Assembly (NCBI RefSeq): GCF_030316855.1
Contig: NZ_JASZYR010000003.1
Coordinates: forward strand, 1-64,000
Length of the DNA: 64,000 nt
Direction of reading: 5' to 3'
DNA from: Variovorax sp. J22P240
GTDB lineage: Bacteria > Pseudomonadota > Gammaproteobacteria > Burkholderiales > Burkholderiaceae_C
The translations under genes and the position numbers were made by a program. This document shows, piece after piece, positions 29,897 to 39,065 of this stretch. The first letter of the stretch is position 1; each line of letters starts with the position of its first letter. The notes under the pieces are model-generated. The model was not told the DNA's origin. It was given only the letters and a program-made list of their open reading frames with translations, and did no database searches.

Positions 29897-31246
29897 TCAG
29901 CGGTCGAGGTCGGCGCCGTCGGCGGCCAGCTTTTGCTGGAGCCTCGGCACTTCGACAGCCGCGAAACTGCCGCTGCCCAGCGCCGCCGCGGCAGTGCCCG
30001 CGGCCTGGCCCATCACGAAGCAGCCACCGCTGGCGCGTGCCGCGGACTGGCCTTCATGCGTCATCGACGCACAGCGCCCGGCCACCAGCAGGTTGTCGAC
30101 GCCGCGCGGCACCAGCATGCGCCAGGGCAGCTGGTTGTAGGTGCGGTTGTCGTCGCGCGGGAACGCCCATTCGATCTTGCCCGCGGCATGCATTTCCATT
30201 GGCCAGGCGTTGATGCCGATGCTGTCGTCGAAACGCGCGGACGAGAGGATGTCCTCGCCCGTCAACGCATAGAGCCCTTCGATGCGCCGCGTCTCGCGAA
30301 TGCCCACCTGGGGTGCAATCTCGACGATCGCCGATTGCTCGAAGCCCGGCACCTCGGCCTTGAGAAAGCGGAAGTACTCGCCGATCTGCCGGCGGCCTTC
30401 GACCTCGCCGTCGCTGAGCTGTCGCGCGTCGACGCCGTTCATTGCGCCGCCCTCTGCATTGCGGATCTGCGTGACATTGGCGCGCCATTCGCGAGGGTCG
30501 ATCTGCGGCCGCAGGATCGCGCCTTCGCGCGGGAAGCGGTACGCATCCGGGTCACGCTCGCGTGCCTTCGCCATGAGATCGTTGATGGCCTTGAATTCGC
30601 CGACGGCCGCCAGCGCGCGTGGCGCATCGACGTGACCGACGCGAAACATCGTCGATGGGAAGAGCCCGCTGCCTTGCCCGTCGCCGACGGCGAAAGGCAC
30701 GCCCGCGAAGGCCGCGACGTCGGCATCGCCGCTGCCGTCGATGAAAGCGTTGGCGAGGATCGCTTGCCGTCCCGATTTGGTCTCCATCACCACGGCCGCG
30801 ATGCGGCTGCCGTCCATCACGACGGTCGCGGCCCACGCATGGAACAGCAGGTCCACGCCTGCATCCAGCAGCAACTGGTCGGCCGCGCACTTGTAGATCG
30901 AGGTGTCGTAGGACCGCACGCGGATGCGCCCCTGCATGCCATCCTGCGGCTTGTTCAAGCCGCCCATCGCGTCGATGCGCGCAAGCAGGTCGTCGGCGAC
31001 GCCGTGGACGAGCTGCGTCATCTCGCCGTTGCGCTTGCCATAGAGGCCAGCGAAATTGGTCACGCCGCCGGCCGTGCCCATGCCGCCGAGGAAACCGTAG
31101 CGCTCGACCAGCAAGGTCCGCGCGCCATGGCGCGCAGCACTCACGCTGGCCGCGATGCCGGCGGGCCCGCCGCCGACCACGACGACGTCGTACTCGCCGA
31201 AGACCGGCAAGCTTCGTTGCGGCTCGATGACTGTTCGCGCGGTCAC
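29897..31246 (-). CDS. FAD-dependent oxidoreductase (FAD_oxidored family)
   Basis: This 449-residue flavoprotein has an N-terminal dinucleotide fold YDVVVVGGGPAGIAASVSAARHGARTLLVER, then GFLGGMGTAGGVTNFAGLY, which is typical of the PF12831-type FAD oxidoreductases. The FAD-closing motif NLLVAGRCASMTHEGQSAARASGGCFVMGQAAGTAA is near the C-terminus. It uses a GTG start at 31244-31246, overlapping the stop of the upstream TctC gene (GTGA), so it is translationally coupled to it. The substrate is unknown; coupling suggests it oxidises the compound the TctC protein binds. Confidence 0.86.
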   Translation of the reverse strand: MTARTVIEPQRSLPVFGEYDVVVVGGGPAGIAASVSAARHGARTLLVERYGFLGGMGTAGGVTNFAGLYGKRNGEMTQLVHGVADDLLARIDAMGGLNKPQDGMQGRIRVRSYDTSIYKCAADQLLLDAGVDLLFHAWAATVVMDGSRIAAVVMETKSGRQAILANAFIDGSGDADVAAFAGVPFAVGDGQGSGLFPSTMFRVGHVDAPRALAAVGEFKAINDLMAKARERDPDAYRFPREGAILRPQIDPREWRANVTQIRNAEGGAMNGVDARQLSDGEVEGRRQIGEYFRFLKAEVPGFEQSAIVEIAPQVGIRETRRIEGLYALTGEDILSSARFDDSIGINAWPMEMHAAGKIEWAFPRDDNRTYNQLPWRMLVPRGVDNLLVAGRCASMTHEGQSAARASGGCFVMGQAAGTAAAALGSGSFAAVEVPRLQQKLAADGADLDR

Positions 31247-32220
31247 TGGAGCTTGATGCCGTTCGTAGTGATGATGCGGCTCATGATGGCCGCCTCTTCC
31301 TTGACGCGTGCACGCATGCCATCCGGCGACGTACCGACCGCCTGCCAGCCCTGCTCGAACAGCTTCTGGCGCACTTCCGGCGACTTCATGATGACCGCGA
31401 GTTCCTTCGAGATGCGGTCCTGCGCGGTCTTCGAGAGGTTCGCGGGGCCGAGCAGCGCCGTCCACACCTCGAGATTGAAATCGCGCACGCCGGCATCCGA
31501 CAGCGGCGAAACGTCCGGCGCCAGCGTGCTGCGGCCGCTCGTGAGGCCGACAGCCTTCACCTTGCCGGCCTTGATCTGCGGCAACGCGACGCCCGGCGGA
31601 ATCAGCGCCATCTGGATCTGGTTGCCGATCAGATCGGTCATCACCTGCGGATTGCCTTGATAGGGCACGTGCTCGGCCTTGAGCCCCGGCACCTTGCTCT
31701 TGAGCAGTTCCATGCCCAGATGGCCCACCGAGCCGACGCCCACGGAGCCATAGCTCCACTTGTCGCCGCCCTTGCGTGCGGCGTCGAAGAAGGCCGCGCC
31801 GGCAGGCAGGCTGCTTTGCGACACCAGCACCAGCGGCGCCGTGGCGATCAGCGACAGGTACGTGAAGTCCTTCCCCGGGTCGTAAGGCAGCTTGGGATAC
31901 AGCATCTTCGACGAGGTGAGGTTGCCATTGATCACGATGCCGATCGTGTGATCGTCCGTCGCCTTGGCCACCTGGTCGGCCGCGATGTTGCCGGACGCGC
32001 CGGGCTTGTTGTCGACCACCACCGGCTGACCGAGGGCCTTGGCGAGCGGCTCGGCGATGGTGCGCGCAGCGATGTCGGGCGTCGATCCGCCGGGGAAGCC
32101 GACGATGAGCCGAACGGGTTTGGTGGGCCACGGGGCGCCTTGCGCCGAAGCGGCCAATGGCAACGCGCCCGCGGCCAGGCCGCAGGCAGCAATCAGGAAG
32201 GCTCTCTTGGATGCGTGCAT
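31243..32220 (-). CDS. TctC/Bug-family extracytoplasmic solute-binding protein
   Basis: This 325-residue periplasmic binding protein of the tripartite tricarboxylate transporter type has a signal peptide (RAFLIAACGLAAGALPLAASAQG), then WPTKPVRLIVGFPGGSTPDIAARTIAEPL. That sequence and PVVVDNKPGASGNIAADQVAKA are the Bug carboxylate-binding loops. I chose the ATG at 32220 (MHASKRAF); starts at 32247 or 32280 are possible and would lengthen the signal. No TctA/TctB permease genes are present. It follows another TctC gene by 72 bp. Confidence 0.92.
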   Translation of the reverse strand: MHASKRAFLIAACGLAAGALPLAASAQGAPWPTKPVRLIVGFPGGSTPDIAARTIAEPLAKALGQPVVVDNKPGASGNIAADQVAKATDDHTIGIVINGNLTSSKMLYPKLPYDPGKDFTYLSLIATAPLVLVSQSSLPAGAAFFDAARKGGDKWSYGSVGVGSVGHLGMELLKSKVPGLKAEHVPYQGNPQVMTDLIGNQIQMALIPPGVALPQIKAGKVKAVGLTSGRSTLAPDVSPLSDAGVRDFNLEVWTALLGPANLSKTAQDRISKELAVIMKSPEVRQKLFEQGWQAVGTSPDGMRARVKEEAAIMSRIITTNGIKLQ

Positions 32221-32292
32221 AGAAAGTGAAGCGAGGGGAAGGGACATGAGGGAACGAAGGATAAGCCCCTCACGTAACAAGACGTCAGAAAA

Positions 32293-33276
32293 TCATTCGA
32301 GGCTGATGTTGCCCCGACGCACCAGCTCCCCGTAGATCTTCGACTTGACCTCGGCGTTGCGCTGGATCTCTTCCGGGGACCAAGCCAGCGGCTCGAATGC
32401 AAAGGTGTCGAACCGCGCGCGGATCTCGGGGTCGGCGATGACCTTGGCGACGTCGGCGTTGATCCGGGCCTTGATGGCGGGCGACACGCCCTTGGGCGTC
32501 AGCAGCGACACGAAGGAATTGACCTCCAGGCTCGCCGGCCCGCCGGCCTCGGCCATGGTGGGCACGTCCGGCATCTGCGGGATGCGCTTGGGCGCCGCGA
32601 TGGCGATGTAGCGCAGCTTGCCGGCCTTGTAGATGCCCTGGCTGGACGGAATGCTCGCGAAGCTCCACTGCACCTCGCCCGAACCGACGTTGGCAAACAG
32701 CTGCGACACCTCGCGATAGGGCACGTGCTGCATCTGCGTGCCGGTCAACGCTTCGAGCTGTTGCCCGCCGAGATGGCCCGGACTGCCGACGCCCCACGAG
32801 CCGTAACTGACCTGACCCGGCTTCTCCTTCGCCGAGGCGATGAGGTCCGCCATGTTCTTCCACTTGGAATCGGTCGGCACCGCCACGAAGAAAGGCGTGC
32901 GGAACAGCGACGCCACCGGATCGAAGTGCTGCAGCGTCACGAAATTGCGCGATTTGTACAGGTGCGGCAGTGCCGCGATGTGCTCGCTGTCGAGCTGCAG
33001 CAGCGTGTAGCCATCCGGCGCCGCGCGGCGCACTTGCTCGATGGCGATGAAGCCGCCGCCACCCGGCTTGTTGTCCACCAGCACGCGCTGATTCCACAGC
33101 CGGCCGAGCTTGTCCGAGATCAGGCGCAGCACCGCATCGGGTCCGCTGCCGGCGGCGAAGGGTGTGACGATGGTGACGGGCTTGCTCGGGAAGTCGGCGG
33201 CCGGCGATTGCGCGGAAGCAGTCGCCGCCAGCAGTGCCGCGGCGGTGCCGGCAATCAGCGAGAGGATGGATTTCAT
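32293..33276 (-). CDS. TctC/Bug-family extracytoplasmic solute-binding protein
   Basis: This 327-residue binding protein begins MKSILSLIAGTAAALLAATASAQS (signal peptide). The Bug motifs FPSKPVTIVTPFAAGSGPDAVLRLISDKL and RVLVDNKPGGGGFIAIEQV follow, and C-terminal segments such as VPTMAEAGGPASLEVNSF are typical. GGAGA lies 10 bases upstream of the start. It lies 41 bp downstream of the aromatic hydroxylase in the gentisate operon, so its ligand may be an aromatic carboxylate such as 3-hydroxybenzoate. This ligand is inference. Confidence 0.92.
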   Translation of the reverse strand: MKSILSLIAGTAAALLAATASAQSPAADFPSKPVTIVTPFAAGSGPDAVLRLISDKLGRLWNQRVLVDNKPGGGGFIAIEQVRRAAPDGYTLLQLDSEHIAALPHLYKSRNFVTLQHFDPVASLFRTPFFVAVPTDSKWKNMADLIASAKEKPGQVSYGSWGVGSPGHLGGQQLEALTGTQMQHVPYREVSQLFANVGSGEVQWSFASIPSSQGIYKAGKLRYIAIAAPKRIPQMPDVPTMAEAGGPASLEVNSFVSLLTPKGVSPAIKARINADVAKVIADPEIRARFDTFAFEPLAWSPEEIQRNAEVKSKIYGELVRRGNISLE

Positions 33277-33317
33277 GAAGGGTTTGTCTCCGGGTGGTTG
33301 AGCAAGGCTGCGAAGTA

Positions 33318-34538
33318 TCAGGCGGCGGCCAGGCGCGCGTCGGCCAGGCACTGTTCGGGGTTCCACGCATAGAGCCACTCGACCGCGTCGTAGAAGCGCT
33401 CCGGCGTCCGGCCGGTCCACAGGCTGTTGCGGACCAGCCGCTCGACGCCCTTGGCGTGATAGATACGGCCCATCTCGCGCACCGACAGCACGACCCGCGC
33501 GGTGCGGGGAATGCGCGCCGCGGCATACAGGCGGAAGGCGGCCGGCAAGTCGAAGTCGCAGGCCTCGACAGCCTTGCCCAGCGTCACCGCATCCTCCAGC
33601 GCCATGCAGGCGCCTTGCGCGAGGTACTGCATCATCGGGTGCGCCGCGTCGCCCAGCAGCGTGGCGGGGCCTTCGCTCCAGTTCGCCACCGGGTCGCGGT
33701 CGGCGGTGCTCCAGCGGCGCCACGAAGTGGGCCGGTCCAGCAACTGGCGCGGTCGTGCGTGCACGCCCTCGAAGTACGACAGCACTTCCTTCTTGCTGCC
33801 ATCACTCACGCCCCACTCTTCGCGATCGCGGCTGTGGAAGGTCACGACCAGGTTGTATTGCTCGCCGTGCCGCAATGGGTAGTGCACGAGATGGCAGTTG
33901 GGTCCGGCCCAGACCACGGGCGCGTTCCAGCGCAGGTCCTCGGGCATGTCGGCGGCCGGCACCACGGCACGGTACACGACGTGGCCCGACACGCGCGGCG
34001 CGTCGCCGATGAGCTTCGATCGGACCACCGACTTGACCCCATCGCAACCGACGATGGCATCCGCGCTGAAGCGCCGGCCGTCGCGCGTGACGGCGGTCAC
34101 GCCGCGAACACCGATGTCCAGCGCCTCGACCTGCGCGGAGGTGTGGAAGCGGATCAGCGGATGATCCTTGACCGCCTCGTGGATCGCGCCATGCAGGTCG
34201 GCGCGATGGCTCACGGCATAGGGATTGCGAAAGCGCGCGCGGAAAGCCTCGCCAACGGGCACCGAAGCGACCTCGCTGCAATCGACGGCATCCATCATCA
34301 CGAGCCGGTCGGTGAAAACGGACCCGCGCCGCACCGCGTCGCCGACGCCCAGCGCATCCAGCGCCGCGAAGGCGTTGGGCCCGAGCTGCAAGCCGGCGCC
34401 GATCTCGCCGATCGTGGCGCTCTGCTCCAGCAGATCGACCGAGATGCCGAGCCGTGCGAGCGACAGCGCCGCGGCCATGCCGCCGATGCCGCCGCCCACC
34501 AACAGGACGGTGGGTTTTGCGTTGGAAGTCGTGCCCAT
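33318..34538 (-). CDS. FAD-dependent aromatic monooxygenase, probable 3-hydroxybenzoate 6-hydroxylase
   Basis: This 406-residue group A flavin monooxygenase has the FAD GxGxxG fold VLLVGGGIGGMAAALSLARLG, the NADPH/FAD DG motif AIVGCDGVKSVVRSKLIGD, and the GD motif ATLLGDAAHPMMQYLAQGACMALEDA. The latter is close to 3-hydroxybenzoate 6-hydroxylases and salicylate hydroxylases. Its place directly downstream of gentisate dioxygenase and the FAH-type hydrolase makes para-hydroxylation of 3-hydroxybenzoate to gentisate the best prediction. Salicylate 5-hydroxylation is less likely because that uses a multicomponent oxygenase. Confidence 0.88.
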   Translation of the reverse strand: MGTTSNAKPTVLLVGGGIGGMAAALSLARLGISVDLLEQSATIGEIGAGLQLGPNAFAALDALGVGDAVRRGSVFTDRLVMMDAVDCSEVASVPVGEAFRARFRNPYAVSHRADLHGAIHEAVKDHPLIRFHTSAQVEALDIGVRGVTAVTRDGRRFSADAIVGCDGVKSVVRSKLIGDAPRVSGHVVYRAVVPAADMPEDLRWNAPVVWAGPNCHLVHYPLRHGEQYNLVVTFHSRDREEWGVSDGSKKEVLSYFEGVHARPRQLLDRPTSWRRWSTADRDPVANWSEGPATLLGDAAHPMMQYLAQGACMALEDAVTLGKAVEACDFDLPAAFRLYAAARIPRTARVVLSVREMGRIYHAKGVERLVRNSLWTGRTPERFYDAVEWLYAWNPEQCLADARLAAA

Positions 34539-34563
34539 GATGTGTGCCTCCGGTGGAGAAATG

Positions 34564-35268
34564 TCAGTCGACGCGCACGGAAATGGGCTCCAGCCCGTCG
34601 ATGCGCACGCTCATCGTCTGGCCGCTCTTCACCGCGCCGACGCCTTCGGGCGTGCCGGTGAAGATCAAATCGCCGGGCTGCAGCGCGAACAGCGTCGACA
34701 GGTTGGCAATCACCTCGCTCACCGACCAGATCAGGTTGCGGATGTTGCTCTTCTGACGGACTTCGCCGTCGACTTCCAGAACGATCTCGCCGTCCGTCAT
34801 TTCGCCCATCGCCATGCGCGGGCGCACCACGCCGACCGGCGCGGAGAAGTCGAAGGCCTTGCCGATCTCCCACGGCCGGCCCTGCTCGCGCATCTTCATT
34901 TGCAGGTCGCGGCGGGTCATGTCCAGGCCGACGGCGTAGCCGTAGATGTGGTTCACGGCGTCATCGACGGATATGTCGCGGCCGCCCTTGCCGATCAGCA
35001 CGACCAGTTCCGCCTCGTAGTGGTAGTTGGCGGTCTGGCCCGGGTAGGGAATGCTCGCGGCCTTGCCCGCGGGCACCGGCACGATCGAGGCGTCGTCGTT
35101 CGGCTTGCAGAAGAAGAAGGGCGGTTCGCGATCGGGATCGAAGCCCATTTCACGGGCATGTGCCGCGTAGTTGCGGCCGACGCAGTAGACGCGCCGCACG
35201 GGGAACAGGTCGGCCGAGCCGGCCACGGGAAGGCCGACGACGGCCGGAGGGGAAACGACGAAAGACAT
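34564..35268 (-). CDS. Fumarylacetoacetate hydrolase-family protein, probable fumarylpyruvate hydrolase
   Basis: This 234-residue FAH-fold hydrolase has the metal-binding acidic motif in [20 protein letters not shown], preceded by [14 protein letters not shown] and [11 protein letters not shown], and followed by [14 protein letters not shown] and [21 protein letters not shown]. It matches NagK-type fumarylpyruvate hydrolases in length and context. The reaction would cleave the ring-opened gentisate product to fumarate and pyruvate. An AGGAGT site precedes the ATG at 35266-35268. It sits between gentisate dioxygenase and the hydroxylase. No maleylpyruvate isomerase gene accompanies it. Confidence 0.9.
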   Translation of the reverse strand: MSFVVSPPAVVGLPVAGSADLFPVRRVYCVGRNYAAHAREMGFDPDREPPFFFCKPNDDASIVPVPAGKAASIPYPGQTANYHYEAELVVLIGKGGRDISVDDAVNHIYGYAVGLDMTRRDLQMKMREQGRPWEIGKAFDFSAPVGVVRPRMAMGEMTDGEIVLEVDGEVRQKSNIRNLIWSVSEVIANLSTLFALQPGDLIFTGTPEGVGAVKSGQTMSVRIDGLEPISVRVD

Positions 35269-35345
35269 GAGTACTCCTGCCGCGGCATGCGGCACATCGA
35301 TCAAGGAAAAGGCCGGGAGACAGGGCCGCAAGCGGCGGCCACCGT

Positions 35346-36416
35346 TCAACCCTCGTTGAGAAAGGCTTCGCGCAGCACGCCCATGGCCTGTTGCACCGGG
35401 CGGTCCGAGAAACTGAACAGAACCGTCTCTTCGCTCGCCGAAAGGCGCAGCGGCGCCCATGACGGGACGACGAAGGTGTCGCGCGGGCCGAAGTCAAAGC
35501 GCTGGCCGCCGATTTCCGCGACGCCTCGGCCTTCGACCACGCTGTAGATGGCGCCATCGGTTGCCCGGTGGGTCTTGCCGGCGAAACCGGCGGGAAGAAG
35601 TTGGAGGTGGGTCCCGATGGTCGGCATCGGCGAGCCGCCCGTCAGCGGGTTGATGTAGCGCAGCTTGTGGCCGAGCCAGGCGTCGGCCGCCTCCTGTTTC
35701 TGCAACAGGGCCAGTGCCTCGCGGCTGCGCGCATAGGGGTAGTTGAAGATCGGCGAGGTCGGCGCGCAGTGGTCGTGCCGCACAGGGACCATGTTGTGGC
35801 CGAAGCGCGCCAGACTGTGGCCTTCGGGGCGCGCGACGTGCTGCACCTTGGCGTCGTCGTTCTCGGCGAAGCCGGCGTCGAAGAAGCGCAGCATCGGGAT
35901 GTCGAGGCCGTCGAGCCACACCACCGGTTCGCTCACGCCCTCGATGCCCTCGTTGCCATGGTCATGCCAGGCCCAGGACGGCGTGATGATGAAGTCGCCC
36001 GGATACATGGTGGTGCGCTCGCCTGCCACCGTGGTGTAGGCGCCCTTGCCGTCGACGATGAAGCGCAGCGCGGACTGCACGTGGCGGTGCGAGGGCGCCA
36101 CTTCCCCCGGCATGATGAGCTGCAGCCCGGCGTAGAGCGACTGCGTGATCGACGATCGGCCCGGGATGGCCGGGTTCTCCAGCACCAGCACGCGGCGCAC
36201 GGCCTCCTCGGCGGTGATGAGTTCGGCCGACTCCATCAGCAGCGGGCGGATCTCGTCGTAGCGCCACAGCGCGGGCACGCACGGCGTCTGGGGCTCGCGC
36301 GGCACCAGGGCGTGCAGCGACTCCCACAGCGGGGTGAGATTCAGCGGGCGAATGCGCTCGTAGTAGGCACGGCGTTCGGCGGCGTCGGTGCGCGCGGCTT
36401 GCGGGGCGGTGTTCAT
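35346..36416 (-). CDS. gtdA: Gentisate 1,2-dioxygenase
   Basis: This 356-residue bicupin Fe(II) dioxygenase opens gentisate to maleylpyruvate. The N-terminal cupin carries the iron ligands in [17 protein letters not shown] (HxH) and in [26 protein letters not shown] is a gentisate dioxygenase signature, and a second cupin lies at about 250-340. It is the first gene of an operon running left through the hydrolase, hydroxylase, two TctC genes and an FAD oxidoreductase. It is divergent from a LysR gene, which is the obvious regulator. Confidence 0.95.
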   Translation of the reverse strand: MNTAPQAARTDAAERRAYYERIRPLNLTPLWESLHALVPREPQTPCVPALWRYDEIRPLLMESAELITAEEAVRRVLVLENPAIPGRSSITQSLYAGLQLIMPGEVAPSHRHVQSALRFIVDGKGAYTTVAGERTTMYPGDFIITPSWAWHDHGNEGIEGVSEPVVWLDGLDIPMLRFFDAGFAENDDAKVQHVARPEGHSLARFGHNMVPVRHDHCAPTSPIFNYPYARSREALALLQKQEAADAWLGHKLRYINPLTGGSPMPTIGTHLQLLPAGFAGKTHRATDGAIYSVVEGRGVAEIGGQRFDFGPRDTFVVPSWAPLRLSASEETVLFSFSDRPVQQAMGVLREAFLNEG

Positions 36417-36505
36417 TGGGTCTTGTCTCCTGACGGTGGGCCGCCAATAGACAGATTGTTGGACGCCCCCACTATTTATTCAAGACCTGCATCCAATACC
36501 TGGAA

Positions 36506-36520
36506 TATCGTTTTTCGATA
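36506..36520 (+). promoter_or_regulatory. Inverted repeat, candidate LysR-type operator
   Basis: TATCG-TTTTT-CGATA is a perfect inverted repeat in the 137-bp gap between gtdA and the LysR gene, 34 bp before the LysR start. AT-rich dyads with T-N11-A character are usual targets of LysR regulators. The gap is otherwise AT-rich for this window (AGATTGTTGG, ACTATTTATTC), consistent with divergent promoters. Confidence 0.45.
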
Positions 36521-36553
36521 ATGGGGCCTGCTGCATTCCCAGGAAAAGTCCCG

Positions 36554-37468
36554 ATGTCCAAGCTCGATCTCGAATGGCTCGCCGTGTTCGACGAGGTCTA
36601 CAAGACCGCCAGCGTCTCCAAGGCCGCCGACCGCCTGGGCATGGCGCAGGCGGCGGCCAGCACCATGCTGAACAAGCTGCGCGCCCACTTCGACGACCGG
36701 CTGTTCGCCCGCACCGCGCAGGGGATGCAGCCGACGCCCTACGCCCAGCGGCTCGTCGTCCACGTGCGCGAAGTGCTGTCGCAACTCGATCAGGCGCGCG
36801 GCAGCCGCGCCGGCTTCGATCCCGGCGAAGCGCGGCGCAACTTCCGCATCTGCATGACCGACATCAGCGAGGTGGTGCTGCTGCCGGGCCTGCTCGACCA
36901 CCTGCGGCGCGTGGCGCCGGGTGTGCGCATCGAGACCGAGATCATCTCGACCGATAGCGGCCGCCGGCTGGAAGACGGCGAGGTCGACCTGGCGGTGGGC
37001 TTCATGCCGCAGCTCGACGCCGGCTTCTACCAGCAGACGCTTTTCATGCAGAACTTCGTCTGCCTGGTGGCGCAGAACCACCCCCGCATCGGCACCCGGC
37101 TCACGCGCAAGCGCTTCGAGGCCGAGGCGCATGCGGTGATCTCGTCCTCGGGCACCGGCCACGCCATCGTCGACAAGACGATCACGCGCCTGGGGATCGA
37201 GCGCAACGTGGTGGCCCGGCTGTCGAGCTTCCTGAGCGTGGCGCGCATCGTGGCGCACACGGAGTTGATCGTGATCGTCCCGCGCATCCTCGGCGAAGTG
37301 CTGGCGACGCAGGAACCGGTGCGGCTCCTGGATACGCCCTTCGTGCTGCCTCCCTACGCGGTCAAGCAGCACTGGCACGAGCGCTTCCACGCGGACGCCG
37401 GCAACGCCTGGCTGCGGCGCACGGTGGCGCAACTCTTTGGGCCAAAGACCGCCGCGGCGCTCGCATAA
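36554..37468 (+). CDS. LysR-family transcriptional regulator of the gentisate operon
   Basis: This 304-residue regulator has an N-terminal winged HTH at about 1-65 (LDLEWLAVFDEVYKTASVSKAADRLGMAQAAASTMLNKLRAHFDDRLFARTAQGMQPTP), then an effector-binding domain (RNFRICMTDISEVVLLPGL, VDLAVGFMPQLDAGFYQQ). The NAG-type LysR regulators of aromatic pathways have this TDISEV segment. I chose the ATG at 36554 because AGGAAAAG lies 7-13 bases upstream and the family N-terminus fits; 36521 is the longer alternative. It is divergent from gtdA, which it probably activates. Confidence 0.92.
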   Translation: MSKLDLEWLAVFDEVYKTASVSKAADRLGMAQAAASTMLNKLRAHFDDRLFARTAQGMQPTPYAQRLVVHVREVLSQLDQARGSRAGFDPGEARRNFRICMTDISEVVLLPGLLDHLRRVAPGVRIETEIISTDSGRRLEDGEVDLAVGFMPQLDAGFYQQTLFMQNFVCLVAQNHPRIGTRLTRKRFEAEAHAVISSSGTGHAIVDKTITRLGIERNVVARLSSFLSVARIVAHTELIVIVPRILGEVLATQEPVRLLDTPFVLPPYAVKQHWHERFHADAGNAWLRRTVAQLFGPKTAAALA

Positions 37469-37511
37469 TTGGCACGGGCGCCTTCCGATCAACTCAACGC
37501 CCAGGCACCTC

Positions 37512-37958
37512 ATGTCCTCTATCACCTTGCGCTTTCTTGCCGAACCCAGCACCGTCAACTTCGGGGGCAAGGTCCACGGCGGCACCGTCATGAAGTGGAT
37601 CGACGAAGCCGGTTACGCCTGCGCGACCAGCTGGTCCAAGCGCTACTGCGTGACGGTCTTCATCGGCAGCATCCGCTTTCACCGCCCGATCATGATCGGC
37701 GACCTGGTCGAGGTCGAGGCCCGGCTGGCCTACACCGGCAACAGCAGCATGAACATCTCCGTCGAAGTGCGCAGCGGCGACATGAAGGGCGGCGAGATGC
37801 AAAAGACGACCGAATGCCTGGTCGTCTTCGTCTCGGTCGATTCGCACGGGCGTTCGCTGCCGGTCGATGCCTTCACGCCCGGCACGCCGGGGGAAATGGC
37901 GCTGGCCGAGCGGGCGCGCCAGCACCTCGAGGCTTCGCGGGCGGCCGCTGGGACGTAG
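37512..37958 (+). CDS. Acyl-CoA thioesterase, hotdog fold (YciA-like)
   Basis: This 148-residue single-hotdog thioesterase has FGGKVHGGTVMKWIDEAGYACATSWSKRYCVTVFIGSIRFHRPIMIGDLVEVEARLAYTG, which includes the catalytic Asp in the hotdog helix (MKWIDEAGY) and the GD turn. YciA/ACOT-type enzymes hydrolyse a range of acyl-CoAs. It starts 43 bp after the LysR gene in the same orientation and may share its transcript, although no aromatic-pathway role is evident. Confidence 0.88.
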   Translation: MSSITLRFLAEPSTVNFGGKVHGGTVMKWIDEAGYACATSWSKRYCVTVFIGSIRFHRPIMIGDLVEVEARLAYTGNSSMNISVEVRSGDMKGGEMQKTTECLVVFVSVDSHGRSLPVDAFTPGTPGEMALAERARQHLEASRAAAGT

Positions 37959-38002
37959 CAGCGGGGGTCGGGCAGTGGAACACGCCCGATTCGCGCACCG
38001 AA

Positions 38003-39055
38003 TCAGGCTTGAGCCGGCACAGGCACGGCGAGCGACTCCGCGAGGCGCGACAGCGAGTTCCAGATCGCCGGCGCGATCTCCAGATGGGTCGCGTTGCGTT
38101 CCCTGTGCTGCGCTTCGAATTCGCCGGGATACTGCACGCGATCGAAGCCGGGCGAAGTCGGTGTTTCGTGCAGGTAGTTGAGGAAGCCCTCGACCTCCGC
38201 GCTTTTCCATTCCTGCCCGAACTCCAGCCCAGGATCGATCAGCACCGCGAACATGTTGTTGACGGCCATGCCATCGCGCGGGTTGTCGGGCTGGATCGTG
38301 CCGCCGCCCGAGAGCACGCCGGCGAGCAATTCCGCGACGACGCCCAGCGCGTAGCCCTTGTGCCCGCCGAAAGGCAGCAATGCGCCGGGCGGGTCGGCGA
38401 ACATCACGGAGGGATCGGTGGTCGGCAAGCCGTCGGCGTCGATGATGCATCCCTCCGGCAGCGGCTCGCCCTTTTCGGCCGCCACGCGCGTCTTGTTGAA
38501 GGCGACGGCGCTGGTCGCGATGTCGACCACCAGCGGAGGACGGCCGTTGGGCATCGGGCCGGCAAAGCACAGCGGGTTGGTGGTCAGGCGCGCCACCTTG
38601 CCGCCGTAGGGCGCGACCATCGGGGGGCGGTTGATGACGTTGGTGAAGCTCAGCAACACGAATCCCGCCGCTGCCGCCATTTCTCCGTAGTGGCCCATCC
38701 GGCCGAGATGATGGGATCGCCTGAGCGTGAGGATGCAGTGGCCGGTCTGCCGCACGCGCTCGATGCCCGCCTGCATCACGGTCTTGCCTACGTGCTGCCC
38801 AAACCCCGAATGACCATCGAACACCAGCAGTCCGCCGCGATCGGAGATGCACTCGGCACGCGAGGCGGCCTGCAGGTGGCCGCGCTGGAGCGAGTTGCGG
38901 TAACTGGGCAGGATCGACAGCCCGTGGCTCGTATAGCCGCAGCGGTCCGATTCGACGAGGTGCTCGGCCACATCCGCGGCGATGTCGTCCGGCACACCCT
39001 GCGCCGCGAGCAGTTGCGCACCCAGCGAACGGGCGCCTTCCAGCGTGATCTTCAT
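38003..39055 (-). CDS. Ldh2-family NAD(P)-dependent 2-hydroxyacid dehydrogenase (malate/lactate/ureidoglycolate type)
   Basis: This 350-residue enzyme of the MDH2/LDH2 fold is unrelated to Rossmann-type dehydrogenases. Signatures are GYTSHGLSILPSYRNSL, LTLRRSHHLGRMGHYGEMAA (with the catalytic His), FTNVINRPPMVAPYGGKVARLTTNPLCF, and LLPFGGHKGYALGVVAELLAGVLSGGG. These enzymes oxidise or reduce 2-hydroxyacids such as sulfolactate, malate or ureidoglycolate. It lies 10 bp downstream of a DASS permease gene on the same strand, so the pair probably imports and oxidises a hydroxy-dicarboxylate. Confidence 0.9.
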   Translation of the reverse strand: MKITLEGARSLGAQLLAAQGVPDDIAADVAEHLVESDRCGYTSHGLSILPSYRNSLQRGHLQAASRAECISDRGGLLVFDGHSGFGQHVGKTVMQAGIERVRQTGHCILTLRRSHHLGRMGHYGEMAAAAGFVLLSFTNVINRPPMVAPYGGKVARLTTNPLCFAGPMPNGRPPLVVDIATSAVAFNKTRVAAEKGEPLPEGCIIDADGLPTTDPSVMFADPPGALLPFGGHKGYALGVVAELLAGVLSGGGTIQPDNPRDGMAVNNMFAVLIDPGLEFGQEWKSAEVEGFLNYLHETPTSPGFDRVQYPGEFEAQHRERNATHLEIAPAIWNSLSRLAESLAVPVPAQA

Positions 39056-39065
39056 GACGACTCCT

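Noticed and set aside
28868..31660. 930-codon open frame on the plus strand
   Set aside because: It crosses tesB and the FAD oxidoreductase antisense and runs through the intergenic gap; no domain or ribosome binding site supports it.
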